Positions 46,201 through 54,342 of a stretch of DNA of 64,000 bases are shown in pieces (position 1 is the first letter of the stretch; each line of letters starts with the position of its first letter). The DNA lies in NCBI RefSeq assembly GCF_003030345.1, contig NZ_CP028158.1, positions 992,001 to 1,056,000 of the forward strand. Reading direction: 5' to 3'. The stretch comes from Plantactinospora sp. BC1. Lineage in GTDB: Bacteria; Actinomycetota; Actinomycetes; Mycobacteriales; Micromonosporaceae. The notes under the pieces were generated by a model. The model was not told the origin of the DNA and ran no database searches. It saw only the letters and a program-made list of their open reading frames with translations. The position numbers were made by a program, and so were the translations under genes.

Positions 46201-48585
46201 CAGCAGCGGCCCGCGCGCCAGGTCGAAGGGCCGGTCGGCCTCGTCGGCGCACCGCTGGAGCAGCGCGGCGCTGCTCAGACCGGTGACGTCGACGTGTCCG
46301 AACCAGCCGTCGACCGCCTCGTGCACCACCGCGACCGGCACGCCGCTCCGGGACGGATAGCTGGTGCGCAGGGCGTCGTGCCGCTCGACGAGGTCCCGCA
46401 GTGCACGGTGCAGGGCTGAGACGTCCAAGGTGCCGGTGACCCGTACCGCGCAGCCGAGGTTGTTCGCGGTCGAGTCGGGCAGGATCCGCTGCAACGTCCA
46501 CAGTGCCCGCTGGTTGGGCGTGGGCTCGCCGTCCGGGCCGCCGCCGGTGCCTGGTTCGGCGGCGGGTCGGGCCGCGGCGGCGAGCCCGGTGAGGACCTCG
46601 TCGACGAGGTCGTCGGCGCTGCCGCCGCCGAGCAGGGTGCCGACGGCGACCGGTACCCCGGTGGCCGTCTCGATCCGGTGCTGGAGCCCGACCGCGCTCA
46701 CCGAGTCGATGCCGTACGAGACGAGTGGCCGGGCGGTGTCGAACCCCTCCGCCGGCTGCCGGGCCACCCGGGCGGCGCCGAGCCGGACCAGCTCGGTGAC
46801 GATCCGCCGTCGGGTGTGCGGGTCGGCGGCGGCGAGGTCGGCCGGTGTCACCGTGGCGGGTTCGTCGACCTCCCCGTCCGGGGCGGGTTCCAGGACGTCG
46901 TGGGCGAGCCCGACGAGTTCCCCGGCCAGGTAGAGCTCGCGGCAGCGCTCCCGCCGTACCTTGCCGCTCGTGGTACGCGGGATGGTGGCCGGCCGGGTCA
47001 GCAGCACCGCGTACGGCACGACGTCGTGCTCGGCCGCGACCCGGGTGCGGATGGCGGCCGTGACGGCGGCGTGGTCGACGGTCTGGCCGCGTTCCACCTC
47101 CTGGACGACGACCAGCCGCTCCTCGCCGTCGACCGGCACCCCGAACGCGGCGCCGCAGTCGGGGCGGAGCACCGGGTCGGCCCGCTGGGCGGTCGCCTCG
47201 ATGTCCTGCGGGTAGTGGTTGCGGCCGCGCAGGATGACGAGGTCCTTGAGCCGGCCGGTGACGAAGAGTTCGCCGTCGCGCAGGAAACCCAGGTCGCCGG
47301 TGCGCAGCCAGGAGCGTTCGTCCGGGTCGCCGGCCAGCCGGGCGGCGAACGTCCGCGCGGTCTCCGCCGGCCGGTCCCAGTACCCCTGTGCCACGCTCGG
47401 CCCACTGACCCAGATCTCGCCGACCCGCCCGTCCGGCACGGCCTCGGCGGTCTGCGGATCCACCACCCGGACCGACTGGCCGGGCATGGACCGTCCACAC
47501 CCGACGATTTCGGTGCCGGCGGTGGAGGCTACGGCCCTGCCCTCGGCGAGGGCGTCCCGGTCGAACCGGGCGCTGACCGGCGGCCGGCCCGCCGGGGCAC
47601 CGGTGACGAGCAGGGTCGCCTCGGCGAGCCCGTAGCAGGGGTAGAAGGCGTCCTCGCGGAACCCGCACGGGGCGAAGTATTCGGCGAACCGGCGCAGGGT
47701 GTCGGCCCGCACCGGCTCGGCGCCGCTGAACGCGACCCGCCAGGCGCTCAGGTCCAGCTCGGCGAGCTGCTCCGGGCGGACCCGGCGCAGCGCCATCTCG
47801 TACCCGAAATTGGGGCCGCCGCTGCAGTCGGCGCGGGTGTCGCTGATGGCGCGTAGCCAGCGCAGCGGCTGGCGCAGGAAGGCGGTCGGTGCCATCAGGG
47901 TGGCCGGGAAGCCGGCCCAGACCGGCTGGAGGAGCCCGCCGATCAGCCCCATGTCGTGGTACGGCGGCAGCCACACCACGGCGTGGCTCTCCGGTCCGCT
48001 GGCGAAGGAGCGCTGGATGTGCGTGGAGTTGGCGGTGAGGTTGTCGTGGCTGAGCAGGACGCCCTTGGGCGCGGCCGTGGAGCCGGAGGTGTACTGCAAC
48101 AGCGCGGCCGTCGATCCGTCGGCCGGGCCGGATTCGGGCTCGCCGGCCGGTTCGGTCAGCGTGTCGGTGGCGATCGTCGCGCCGCTCCAGTTGGTCGAGA
48201 CGGCGTCGCCGAGCGCGGCGGTGGTCAGCGCCACGGCCGGTCGGGCGTCGTCGGCGATCGCGACCAGTCGTTCGGTGCGGGTGCCGGCCCGTGGCGGGTA
48301 GGCCGGAACGGCGACGATGCCGGCGTACCAGCAGCCGAAGAGGGCCGCGACGTATTCCGGGCCGGGCGGGTGCAGCAGCAGCGCCCGGTCGCCGGGGACG
48401 CACCGGTCGCGCAGGGCGGCGGCGACGGCACGGGCCCGCGAGTCGAGTGTCCGGTAGTCCCAGCGCACCTCGGCGTCCGGCTCGTCGCCGAGGAACGCGA
48501 AGGCGAGGCGCTCCGGCTGCTCCTCCGAGCGCCAGCGCAACACATCGGCAAGCGTCGATCGATGCTGGGCTGGTACGTCCGTCAC
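43252..48585 (-). CDS. FAAL-ACP-C-A-PCP, fatty-acid loading and first NRPS module
   Basis: 1777 aa. A fatty acyl-AMP ligase (1-580) shows QYTSGSTAAPKGV, the FAAL hallmark WLPPYHDMGLIGG (205-217) and TGRLKDL. It is followed by an ACP (Ser628 in YGIDSV), a C domain (about 690-1120; HHICLDL at 813-819), an A domain with pocket V-D-W-L-V-S-L-D-T-K (beta-alanine-like) and a PCP (LGGTSL). The FAAL activates a free fatty acid as acyl-AMP and loads it on the ACP; the C domain then acylates the first residue. GTG 48585 follows GGGAGGAAGG. It opens the megasynthase series, 29 nt after the acylase gene. The A domain holds the second copy of a shared DNA cassette. Confidence 0.94.
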   Translation of the reverse strand: MTDVPAQHRSTLADVLRWRSEEQPERLAFAFLGDEPDAEVRWDYRTLDSRARAVAAALRDRCVPGDRALLLHPPGPEYVAALFGCWYAGIVAVPAYPPRAGTRTERLVAIADDARPAVALTTAALGDAVSTNWSGATIATDTLTEPAGEPESGPADGSTAALLQYTSGSTAAPKGVLLSHDNLTANSTHIQRSFASGPESHAVVWLPPYHDMGLIGGLLQPVWAGFPATLMAPTAFLRQPLRWLRAISDTRADCSGGPNFGYEMALRRVRPEQLAELDLSAWRVAFSGAEPVRADTLRRFAEYFAPCGFREDAFYPCYGLAEATLLVTGAPAGRPPVSARFDRDALAEGRAVASTAGTEIVGCGRSMPGQSVRVVDPQTAEAVPDGRVGEIWVSGPSVAQGYWDRPAETARTFAARLAGDPDERSWLRTGDLGFLRDGELFVTGRLKDLVILRGRNHYPQDIEATAQRADPVLRPDCGAAFGVPVDGEERLVVVQEVERGQTVDHAAVTAAIRTRVAAEHDVVPYAVLLTRPATIPRTTSGKVRRERCRELYLAGELVGLAHDVLEPAPDGEVDEPATVTPADLAAADPHTRRRIVTELVRLGAARVARQPAEGFDTARPLVSYGIDSVSAVGLQHRIETATGVPVAVGTLLGGGSADDLVDEVLTGLAAAARPAAEPGTGGGPDGEPTPNQRALWTLQRILPDSTANNLGCAVRVTGTLDVSALHRALRDLVERHDALRTSYPSRSGVPVAVVHEAVDGWFGHVDVTGLSSAALLQRCADEADRPFDLARGPLLRVRLYTGAGDPLLLLAAHHICLDLWSAELLLTELGERYRAALGGQGATDRPPAPPYAGYAARHLRAVTGPGAEPARSYWTRRLAGAPPRTVLPAPGIRPPVRRFRGATRHSDLPGDLVDGLRALAAAEGTTLFTLLLAAYTALIHRYSGASDLVVGTPAGARVRPGDADVVGYVSNLLPLRSTVSGEPSFRTLLGQVRRELLAALERQEYPFAFVADALGGTHDLSHAPVFQTMFAVAAAHPGGDAALAGLVLGIPGQHGRLGPLEVDAVPLPRVATPFELTLTVAETPTGAVASWTYDTDRYDADTVERFAEGYGALLAAVVADPDQPVSRAPLMSAASREWLLSVLTGDRAAGADAGGSVLERLVRVAGSSGDAVALSDDSGVSVTFAEVAELAGRLAGVLRSAGVVRESPVGVCVPRGVDLPVVVLAVWWAGGVYVPLDPSLPAGRLAEMAGAAGVSVLVSGVDGAVPDFTGRVVDVSGGVAGVVGDGVVAPVGPVVGQGAFVVFTSGSTGRPKGVVVEHGQLWNRLVWMWEGFGFGVGEVVCQKTSVGFVDSVWELVGGLLAGVRSVVVSDEVSRDPVRLVEVLARERVTRLLLVPSLLRSILDAVPDLGARLPELRMWVSSGEALPWSLWHRFQTAMPHARLVNLYGSSEAWDTACCTEPGSAPVAASVPIGRPIRGVRVYVLDGVGELVPVGVPGELWVGGAAVSRGYLGEPGLTAERFRPDPFGVVGGRMYRTGDLACVLPDGQVQFLGRVDHQVKVRGVRVEPAEVEAALERHPEVRTSVVVSHPDAAGRDRLVAYVVPAGERRPTVTALRAYLHERLPDAFVPSTFVHLAELPRNASGKVDRPALPPPTGERPHLDGAFVAPRSVVERRLSEIWAEVLGVDRVGVQDNFFDLGGTSLTLVEVHERIVAAFDVDMPVVRLFQNPTIQALVAHLDGGAAEGADRLRRGAEDAARRRRALAGGRARTARAAGTEPQ
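43850..45195 (-). repeat. A-domain DNA cassette, copy 2
   Basis: Counterpart of 24580-25955. Near-identical blocks include about 43870-44000, 44285-44345 and 44480-44700, again with G- and T-ending codons foreign to the surrounding gene. The differing blocks cover part of the specificity region (330/331 pocket residues DT here, DA in copy 1). Confidence 0.85.
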
Positions 48586-48614
48586 GTTGCCTTCCTCCCG
48601 GTCGTCCGGCCCGG

Positions 48615-51227
48615 CTACGGCCGCAGGGTCAGGGTGTCCTCGGCCGCCGCCTCGATGTCGGCGCGCAGCCAGTACCACCGCAGCATCCGGCCGGTACGCC
48701 AGACGTCGAGCTGGTCGGTGTGGTGGGGGTGGTAGGCGTGCCCCGAATTGCCGGTGACCTGCACCCAGCGGGCGGCGTTCAGGTCGGCCAGGTCCACCGC
48801 CATCCGCATCGACGGCAGCTCGGTCACCTCGTAGCCGTCCGCCGCGTTCCAGGCGGTGGCGTTCACCGCGTCGGTACCGCCGGAGACCGGCACCGGGTCG
48901 TGGTTGAAGAGCCACTCGACCGCACCCACACCGGAGACGCCGAAACTCTGGTCCCGGGGGGTGAGGGTGTGTGCCCTGCCCCACCGCCACCCGTCCGGCT
49001 CGTCGCCCTGCGCGGCGGTCAGCTCCTCGTGCGCCGCCCGCATCGCGGCGGCGAGCATGTCGTCGCGCCGCTCGACCTGGCCGGTCTCCTGCCGGTCCCA
49101 CCACGAGGCGTCCGGCTGGTCGAGCAGCCTCGCCACGACCACGAACCACCGGTCGTCGCCGAGCGGCGGCTCGTGCTCGGGCAGTTCGTCGAAGACTCCG
49201 GCCAGCAGGTGCCGCCAGGTCGCGTTGAAGAACGCGGCCGCGGCCGAGGAGCGGCAACCGGCACCGCCGTCGGCGCAGTCGGCCGGCTGCCGGAAGTCCC
49301 AGTCCCGCAACAGGTCCCGCCCGGCGGACGGTCCACCGCCGAGCCGCTCCGCCGGCACGGCCAGCAGCGCCGGGACCAGCTCCGGGGCCAGTCCGTTGCG
49401 GTCGTCGGTCAGCATCCGCTCCATGTCGGCCAGGTCGAGCCGCCGGCCCGCCGATTCGGCCAGCAGGTCGCCGATCCGGTCGCTGCGGTACCCGTACGAC
49501 CAGTCCGCGGTGAGCCACCGGCGGGAGTCCGGCGCGGTCACCGCCTGGTTCGCGGTGACGATCACGCCGCCCTCGGGGTTGAACAGGTGCGGCAGCTCGG
49601 CGAAGGGCAGCCGGCCGGTCCAGTCGTAGGCGGGATCCCAGCCCGGCGACATCCAACGCCCGTCGCCGGCCCCGCGCACCGGCACCGAACCCGCCGCCTG
49701 GTAACCGATGTTGCCGTCCACGTCGGCGTAGACGAAGTTCTGTGCCGGGCTGTCGAAGAGGGCGGTGGCGGCGCGGAAGTCGGCCCAGTTCCTGGCCTGG
49801 TTGACCGCGAAGAGCGCCTCGACGCTGCGCCCGGGCTCGAGCGCGGTCCAGGCCAGCGCGACCGCGTAGCCGCCACCGGGCGCCGGCTGGGCGGTCTCGG
49901 CCGGGGCACCGTCCGGACCGAGCGGCGGCTTCGCGCCGATGTCGCGCAACTGCCCGAAGGCGTCCGAGAGCAGCGGCCCGTGCCGGGTGTGCCGGATCCG
50001 GACGGTACGCGCCGACTCGCCCGCGACGCTGATCCGTTCCTCCCGGACCGCCAGCGGACGCCACTGGTCGCCGACCGCGTAGCGGTCACCGTCGAGCCGC
50101 TCCAGATACAGGTCGGTCACGTCGGTGGGCAGGTTCGTCAGCCCCCAGGCGATCCGCTCGTTGTGCCCGATCACCACACCTGGCATCCCCGCGAAGCTGA
50201 AGCCGGCGACCCGGTATCCGCAGTCGCAGTGCAGCCCGAGCTGGTACCAGACGCCGGGCAGGGACGGTGCCAGATGCGGGTCGTTGACCAGGATGGGTGC
50301 GCCGGAGGCGGTCCGCGCACCGGCGACCACCCACGAGTTGGATCCCGTACCCGGACCACCCGGACGGACCGGCTCCGGAAGGCTCGCCGCCGCCCGCCGT
50401 ACCGTCTCCAGGCCGTCCCGGGCCTGCTCCAGGTCGTCCGGGGAGAGGCCGCCGACGGGCGTGCTACGCCGGGGTTCGGCCTCCGGGCCGGCTGCCGGCT
50501 CCATCGGGACGATCGGCTGGTGCGCCTCGCTCGGGTACGCCGGATACAGCTCCTCGGCCTGGGTTCGGCTGCGACCCTCCAGCACCACGGCGGCACGGTT
50601 GATCTCCTGCCACAGGTTGCCGACGAGGTCCCAGGCCATCGCCTTGAGCCACGCGACACTGTCGACCGGGTCCCAGGGCTCCACCCGGTAGCCGGGACTC
50701 AGTACGGCCAGCACGGAATACTGCAACGCCTTGCCCCGGTGGGCGTCCCGGCCGCCGTTCGCCTCGATCCAGGCGTTGACCCCGGCCGCGTAGCTGAGCA
50801 GCCGCCGCCGCGCGTCCGGCGACAGCCGGTCCCACTCGGCGCGTGCGGCCTCGCGCCAGCCGAGGGTACGCACGAACACGTCGGTCTCCACCTGGTCCGG
50901 CCCGAACATCTCGGCGAGCCGGCCGGCGGTGATGTGCCGGCGCAGGTCCATCTCCCAGAAGCGGTCCTGGGCGTGCACGTACCCCTGGGCGCGGAACAGG
51001 TCGTCCTCGTTCTCGGCGTAGATCTGCGGGATCCCGTTGCCGTCCCGCAGCACCGTGACCGGAGCGGTCAGCACGGCCAGCCGCAGCTCGCCGTCGGTGG
51101 TCGGGAAGGGGTGCCGGACGCTCCACAGCGCGAACCCGCTCGCGGCCATCGCGACCACCACCGCCACGACGGCCGACCACAGGCCGACCCGACGGATGCG
51201 CCGGAGCGCGGTGGCCGAGATCCTCAT
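48615..51227 (-). CDS. Penicillin-acylase-family Ntn-hydrolase, membrane-anchored (probable prodrug deacylase)
   Basis: 870 aa. A basic N-terminus and a hydrophobic helix (about 14-36) form an uncleaved signal anchor or signal peptide, so the enzyme acts outside the membrane. The family nucleophile is Ser296 after Gly295 (GTGSNSWVV), where autocleavage would separate alpha and beta subunits; NDPHL and the conserved Asn of the oxyanion region follow. Relatives include PvdQ, which removes the fatty acyl group from a pyoverdine precursor outside the cytoplasm. Lying directly upstream of the FAAL gene in the same operon, it likely deacylates the exported product. ATG 51227 is favoured over the frame start at 51299: TAACCT 8 nt upstream suits a leaderless transcript and it gives a standard anchor. 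Confidence 0.88.
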   Translation of the reverse strand: MRISATALRRIRRVGLWSAVVAVVVAMAASGFALWSVRHPFPTTDGELRLAVLTAPVTVLRDGNGIPQIYAENEDDLFRAQGYVHAQDRFWEMDLRRHITAGRLAEMFGPDQVETDVFVRTLGWREAARAEWDRLSPDARRRLLSYAAGVNAWIEANGGRDAHRGKALQYSVLAVLSPGYRVEPWDPVDSVAWLKAMAWDLVGNLWQEINRAAVVLEGRSRTQAEELYPAYPSEAHQPIVPMEPAAGPEAEPRRSTPVGGLSPDDLEQARDGLETVRRAAASLPEPVRPGGPGTGSNSWVVAGARTASGAPILVNDPHLAPSLPGVWYQLGLHCDCGYRVAGFSFAGMPGVVIGHNERIAWGLTNLPTDVTDLYLERLDGDRYAVGDQWRPLAVREERISVAGESARTVRIRHTRHGPLLSDAFGQLRDIGAKPPLGPDGAPAETAQPAPGGGYAVALAWTALEPGRSVEALFAVNQARNWADFRAATALFDSPAQNFVYADVDGNIGYQAAGSVPVRGAGDGRWMSPGWDPAYDWTGRLPFAELPHLFNPEGGVIVTANQAVTAPDSRRWLTADWSYGYRSDRIGDLLAESAGRRLDLADMERMLTDDRNGLAPELVPALLAVPAERLGGGPSAGRDLLRDWDFRQPADCADGGAGCRSSAAAAFFNATWRHLLAGVFDELPEHEPPLGDDRWFVVVARLLDQPDASWWDRQETGQVERRDDMLAAAMRAAHEELTAAQGDEPDGWRWGRAHTLTPRDQSFGVSGVGAVEWLFNHDPVPVSGGTDAVNATAWNAADGYEVTELPSMRMAVDLADLNAARWVQVTGNSGHAYHPHHTDQLDVWRTGRMLRWYWLRADIEAAAEDTLTLRP

Positions 51228-51235
51228 GCCCGGGG

Positions 51236-51241
51236 AGGTTA
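51236..51241 (-). promoter_or_regulatory. Possible leaderless promoter -10 for the acylase gene
   Basis: TAACCT on the minus strand ends 8 nt before ATG 51227, matching TANNNT leaderless promoters. No ribosome binding site is present there, which supports the reading. If right, the acylase-FAAL-megasynthase genes have their own promoter separate from the three genes upstream. Confidence 0.3.
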
Positions 51242-51340
51242 CGACGCCCCGAGCGATCGAGACAGGTCTAACCGCTCGCACACGGTGGACCGGCGCCACC
51301 CGTGCCCGGCACCGCCGCCGTCCGTGCCGTGAGCGGGCAC

Positions 51341-52114
51341 CTAACCGTGCCGGAGGACGGCCACGTACTCGTCATGCTCGCGCAGCAGGGCGGTCGATCC
51401 CGGCCGGGGCACCACCGGCGTCTCCTCCTCGCCGACCACCAGCCGATCCAGGCGCAGGCCGGTGCCCTCCAGCAGCAGCATCAGGTCTGCCGGCGTGTAG
51501 CAGCGCAGGTACTGGCTGATCCGCTGGTCGGGACTGCCACTCTCCCACCAGGTGTCGACCGCCACGCAGGTGACCGGGTCGAAGACCGTGCGGTTCGACA
51601 CCGCGTACGGATAGCCGTCGTCGGGTCGCGCCGGCTTCTCCTCCTCGTCACCGTCCCAACGCGCCCAGACGAACGGGTTCATCACGTCGACGAGGGCGGT
51701 GCCGCCGGGGGCGAGCCACTCGGTGGCGACGCGTCGCAGCAGCCGGCGCTGGTCGGCGTCGGAACCGACACCGAAGCCGTTCCAGTAGCACACCGCCGGG
51801 AAGCGTCCCGAGAGTCGTACCCGGTAGAAGTCGTCCTTGACCACGGTCAGGGTGCCAGGTCCGGCAGCTTCCGGCAGCCCGGCGGCCCGGTCGGCCCGGT
51901 CGCTGATCTCCACGGCCGTGACGTCGTGTCCGGCCCGCGCGGCGGCGAGTGCCGTGGTCCCGTACCCGGCGCCGAGTTCCAGCACCCGCGTCGGTGCTTC
52001 GCCGACGTACCGGTGCAGCAGGGCGATCCGGCGGTGGTCCCGCTCCCCGACCTGCCCCTCCGCGTCCCCCCACCACCGACCGGTCCGTGTGTAGAAGTCC
52101 CGTACCCAGTCCAC
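51341..52114 (-). CDS. Class I SAM-dependent methyltransferase
   Basis: 257 aa. Motif I is VLELGAGYG, followed by an acidic loop (VTAVEIS) and post-I DDFYRV. The substrate cannot be inferred. It is the third gene of the minus-strand run that continues into the acylase and megasynthases, and follows the threonine-synthase-like gene by 26 nt, so it probably tailors the product or a precursor. The ribosome binding site before GTG 52114 is weak. Confidence 0.82.
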   Translation of the reverse strand: MDWVRDFYTRTGRWWGDAEGQVGERDHRRIALLHRYVGEAPTRVLELGAGYGTTALAAARAGHDVTAVEISDRADRAAGLPEAAGPGTLTVVKDDFYRVRLSGRFPAVCYWNGFGVGSDADQRRLLRRVATEWLAPGGTALVDVMNPFVWARWDGDEEEKPARPDDGYPYAVSNRTVFDPVTCVAVDTWWESGSPDQRISQYLRCYTPADLMLLLEGTGLRLDRLVVGEEETPVVPRPGSTALLREHDEYVAVLRHG

Positions 52115-52140
52115 CGGACCAGATTCTCACCGAGCCGCCG

Positions 52141-53307
52141 CTAGGCGTCGGAGGCGACCGCCAGACACTCCGCCAGTTCGTCGAGGTCGCCGTCGACGAC
52201 CGGCGCGTCCGGACCGGCCGCCGCCGGGCCGGCCCGCAACTCCCGACCGGTGACCAGCACGGCGACGCTCTCGGAGCGGTCGAGCAGCTCCTGCTCCAGC
52301 GCCGCGACCAGGCCGGCGAGAGCGGCCGCACCGGCGGGTTCGCTGCCGACGCCGGCAGCCTGGGCGAGCAGCCGCACCGCGTCGAGCAACGCGGCGTCGG
52401 AGACGGCCACCATCGCGCCGCCGCTTCGACGTACCGCGTCGAGGGCCAGATCACCGGCGACCGGACGGTCCACGGCGATGCCGTCCGCCACCGTACCGGC
52501 GGGGTCCGTGGTCCGCGCCGACGGTGCCGTACCCGCCCAGCGGTGCACCAGCGGCTGGCAGGCCTCGGCCTGCACCCCGACCAGCCGGGGCAGCCGGCGC
52601 ACCGCCCCGCAGAGCACCAGTTCGTCGAAGCCCTTGGCGAGCGCGGCGAGCGTCGGCCCGTCGCCGACCGGCGCGACCACCACGTCGGGGCACCGGCGGC
52701 CGAGCTGCTCCCAGATCTCCCAGGCCACGGTCTTCTTCGCCTCGGTGGTGAGCGGGTTCGCCCCGGTGTTGCGGTCGAGCCAGCCGAAGGTCGCGGCGGC
52801 CTTCCGCGACAGGTCGAACGCGGCGTCGTAGCCCCGGGCCACCCGGACCACCAGCGCACCGGCGGAGCGCATCAGGGACACCTTCTCCGGGTCGCAGTCC
52901 ACCGGCACCAGGATCACGGCGCGCAGGCCGGCCGCGGCGGCGCCCAGCGCGGTCGCCACCGCCGCGTTCCCGGTCGACGCCGTGGTGACGGTGGAGATCC
53001 CGCGCCGCAGTCCGTCCTCGATGACCAGGGCGGTGGCCCGGTCCTTGTTGGACGCGCTGGGGCCCCGGGTCTCGTCCTTGAGCCAGAGTTCCGGCACGCC
53101 GAGCCGGGCGCGCAGCCGGGGCGGCGCCACCAGGGGCGTACCGCCGACCGGGAGTGGGTACCGGACCGGGCCGTCGTCGACCGGCAGCAGCGAGCGGTAC
53201 CGCCACATCGAGGTGACCGGCCCGGCCGGCGGCACCAGGTCGGGCCCGTACCGGTACTCCAGCAGCTCGCACCCGTGCACCCGGCGGGTCCCGGTCACCT
53301 CGCCCAC
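52141..53307 (-). CDS. Threonine-synthase-like PLP enzyme (fold type II)
   Basis: 388 aa. The N-terminal GGTPLV motif, PLP lysine in SASNKDRA, the loop TASTGNAA and the phosphate-binding region VVAPVGDGPTLA are typical of threonine synthase, cysteate synthase and related beta/gamma-replacement enzymes. A housekeeping threonine synthase would be expected with hom and thrB, which are absent; here it is flanked by SDR and methyltransferase genes. It may make an unusual amino acid for the pathway (for example from O-phosphoserine or O-phosphohomoserine), but the reaction is unknown. Confidence 0.8.
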   Translation of the reverse strand: MGEVTGTRRVHGCELLEYRYGPDLVPPAGPVTSMWRYRSLLPVDDGPVRYPLPVGGTPLVAPPRLRARLGVPELWLKDETRGPSASNKDRATALVIEDGLRRGISTVTTASTGNAAVATALGAAAAGLRAVILVPVDCDPEKVSLMRSAGALVVRVARGYDAAFDLSRKAAATFGWLDRNTGANPLTTEAKKTVAWEIWEQLGRRCPDVVVAPVGDGPTLAALAKGFDELVLCGAVRRLPRLVGVQAEACQPLVHRWAGTAPSARTTDPAGTVADGIAVDRPVAGDLALDAVRRSGGAMVAVSDAALLDAVRLLAQAAGVGSEPAGAAALAGLVAALEQELLDRSESVAVLVTGRELRAGPAAAGPDAPVVDGDLDELAECLAVASDA

Positions 53308-53448
53308 GTCGTCTCCTCCGCGCCCGCCACCGTGTCGCCGGCCGGCGTCCCGGCGGGGGGCACCGGGCCGACGGGTGTGCCTGCACGCCGTCTCACCAGG
53401 GAGAACCTCCGTTCAAGAGTCCATCTTGATCAGTCGAACAGGGTGGAG

Positions 53449-54231
53449 TCAGTCCGCGCCGCCGAGGACGTCCTGGGAGAACTCGACGAGCGAACCCGTC
53501 ACCACGCCGACGCGGTCGGAGAGCAGCAGCGCCACCATCTCGGCGACCTCGGCCGGTTTGACCAGGCGACCCATCGGCGTCGCCGCCTCCGCCTCCGCGA
53601 GCCAGCCCGGCGCCCGGCCGTGGAACGACCGCTGCACCCGGTCCTCGTGCGGGGTGTCGGTCCAGCCCAGGCAGAGCCCGTTGACCCGGATCCGGTCCCG
53701 GCGGTGGGCGTGCGCGACGTTGCGGGTGAGGGTCGCCAGCGCGCCCTTCGAGGTGGAGTACGCGCAGAGGTGTGGCTGCCCGCCGTGCGCGCTCGTCGAG
53801 AGGATGTTGACGATCGCACCCGGGGCCCGGCGGCGGCGCATGTCCCGGATCGCCTCCTGCATCGTCAGCATCGGCGCGCGCACGTTGACCGCCATCATCC
53901 GGTCGAAGAAGGCGGGCGTGGTCTCGTCCAGGGTGGACCGTGCCGTGTCCGCCGCGCTGTTGACGAGAGCGTCGACCCGGCCGAACCGTTCGACGGCCCG
54001 CCGGACCACCGCCCGGCAGTCGTCCGGGTCCTCCAGGTGTGCCGGGACGAACTCGGCGGAGCAGTTCGGGCCGGCCAGTGCGGCGGCCACCGCGGCGCCA
54101 CGCTCGCGGTCCCGGCCGGCGACTACGATCCCGACCGCGCCCTCGCGGGCGACTGTCCGGGCGATCGCCTCGCCGACTCCCGACGTGCCGCCGGTGACCA
54201 CGACGACCCCGTCCTGACACAGTCTCAGCAC
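53449..54231 (-). CDS. Short-chain dehydrogenase/reductase
   Basis: 260 aa classical SDR: TGGTSGVG cofactor loop (about 14-21), NSAA, catalytic Ser in LSTSAHG and YSTSK. A basic residue after the second strand (AGRDR) favours NADP(H). It is the first gene of the minus-strand run leading to the megasynthases and could act on a precursor, the polyketide-derived portion or a cyclitol; the cluster DOI synthase makes the last idea attractive but unsupported. GTG 54231 follows GGGAG by 6 nt. A long perfect palindrome lies 20 nt upstream. Confidence 0.85.
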   Translation of the reverse strand: MLRLCQDGVVVVTGGTSGVGEAIARTVAREGAVGIVVAGRDRERGAAVAAALAGPNCSAEFVPAHLEDPDDCRAVVRRAVERFGRVDALVNSAADTARSTLDETTPAFFDRMMAVNVRAPMLTMQEAIRDMRRRRAPGAIVNILSTSAHGGQPHLCAYSTSKGALATLTRNVAHAHRRDRIRVNGLCLGWTDTPHEDRVQRSFHGRAPGWLAEAEAATPMGRLVKPAEVAEMVALLLSDRVGVVTGSLVEFSQDVLGGAD

Positions 54232-54251
54232 CGCACGCTCCCGGCCCGGAC

Positions 54252-54284
54252 GTCGCAGGCGGGTACCGGGTACCCGCCTGCGAC
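54252..54284. terminator. 33-nt perfect palindrome at the cluster edge
   Basis: Arms of 16 nt (54252-54267 and 54269-54284, beginning GTCGCAGGCGGGTACC) flank a single G. It lies 59 nt beyond the stop of the protease-inhibitor gene and 20 nt before the SDR start, on the same strand. It is best read as the terminator of the upstream gene that insulates the cluster; an operator or 5'-UTR hairpin for the SDR operon is also possible. Confidence 0.5.
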
Positions 54285-54342
54285 CGTCGAACGCGACATC
54301 GGACCCGGCCGTACCGGCACGGCGTACCGCCGGGTCACGGCC

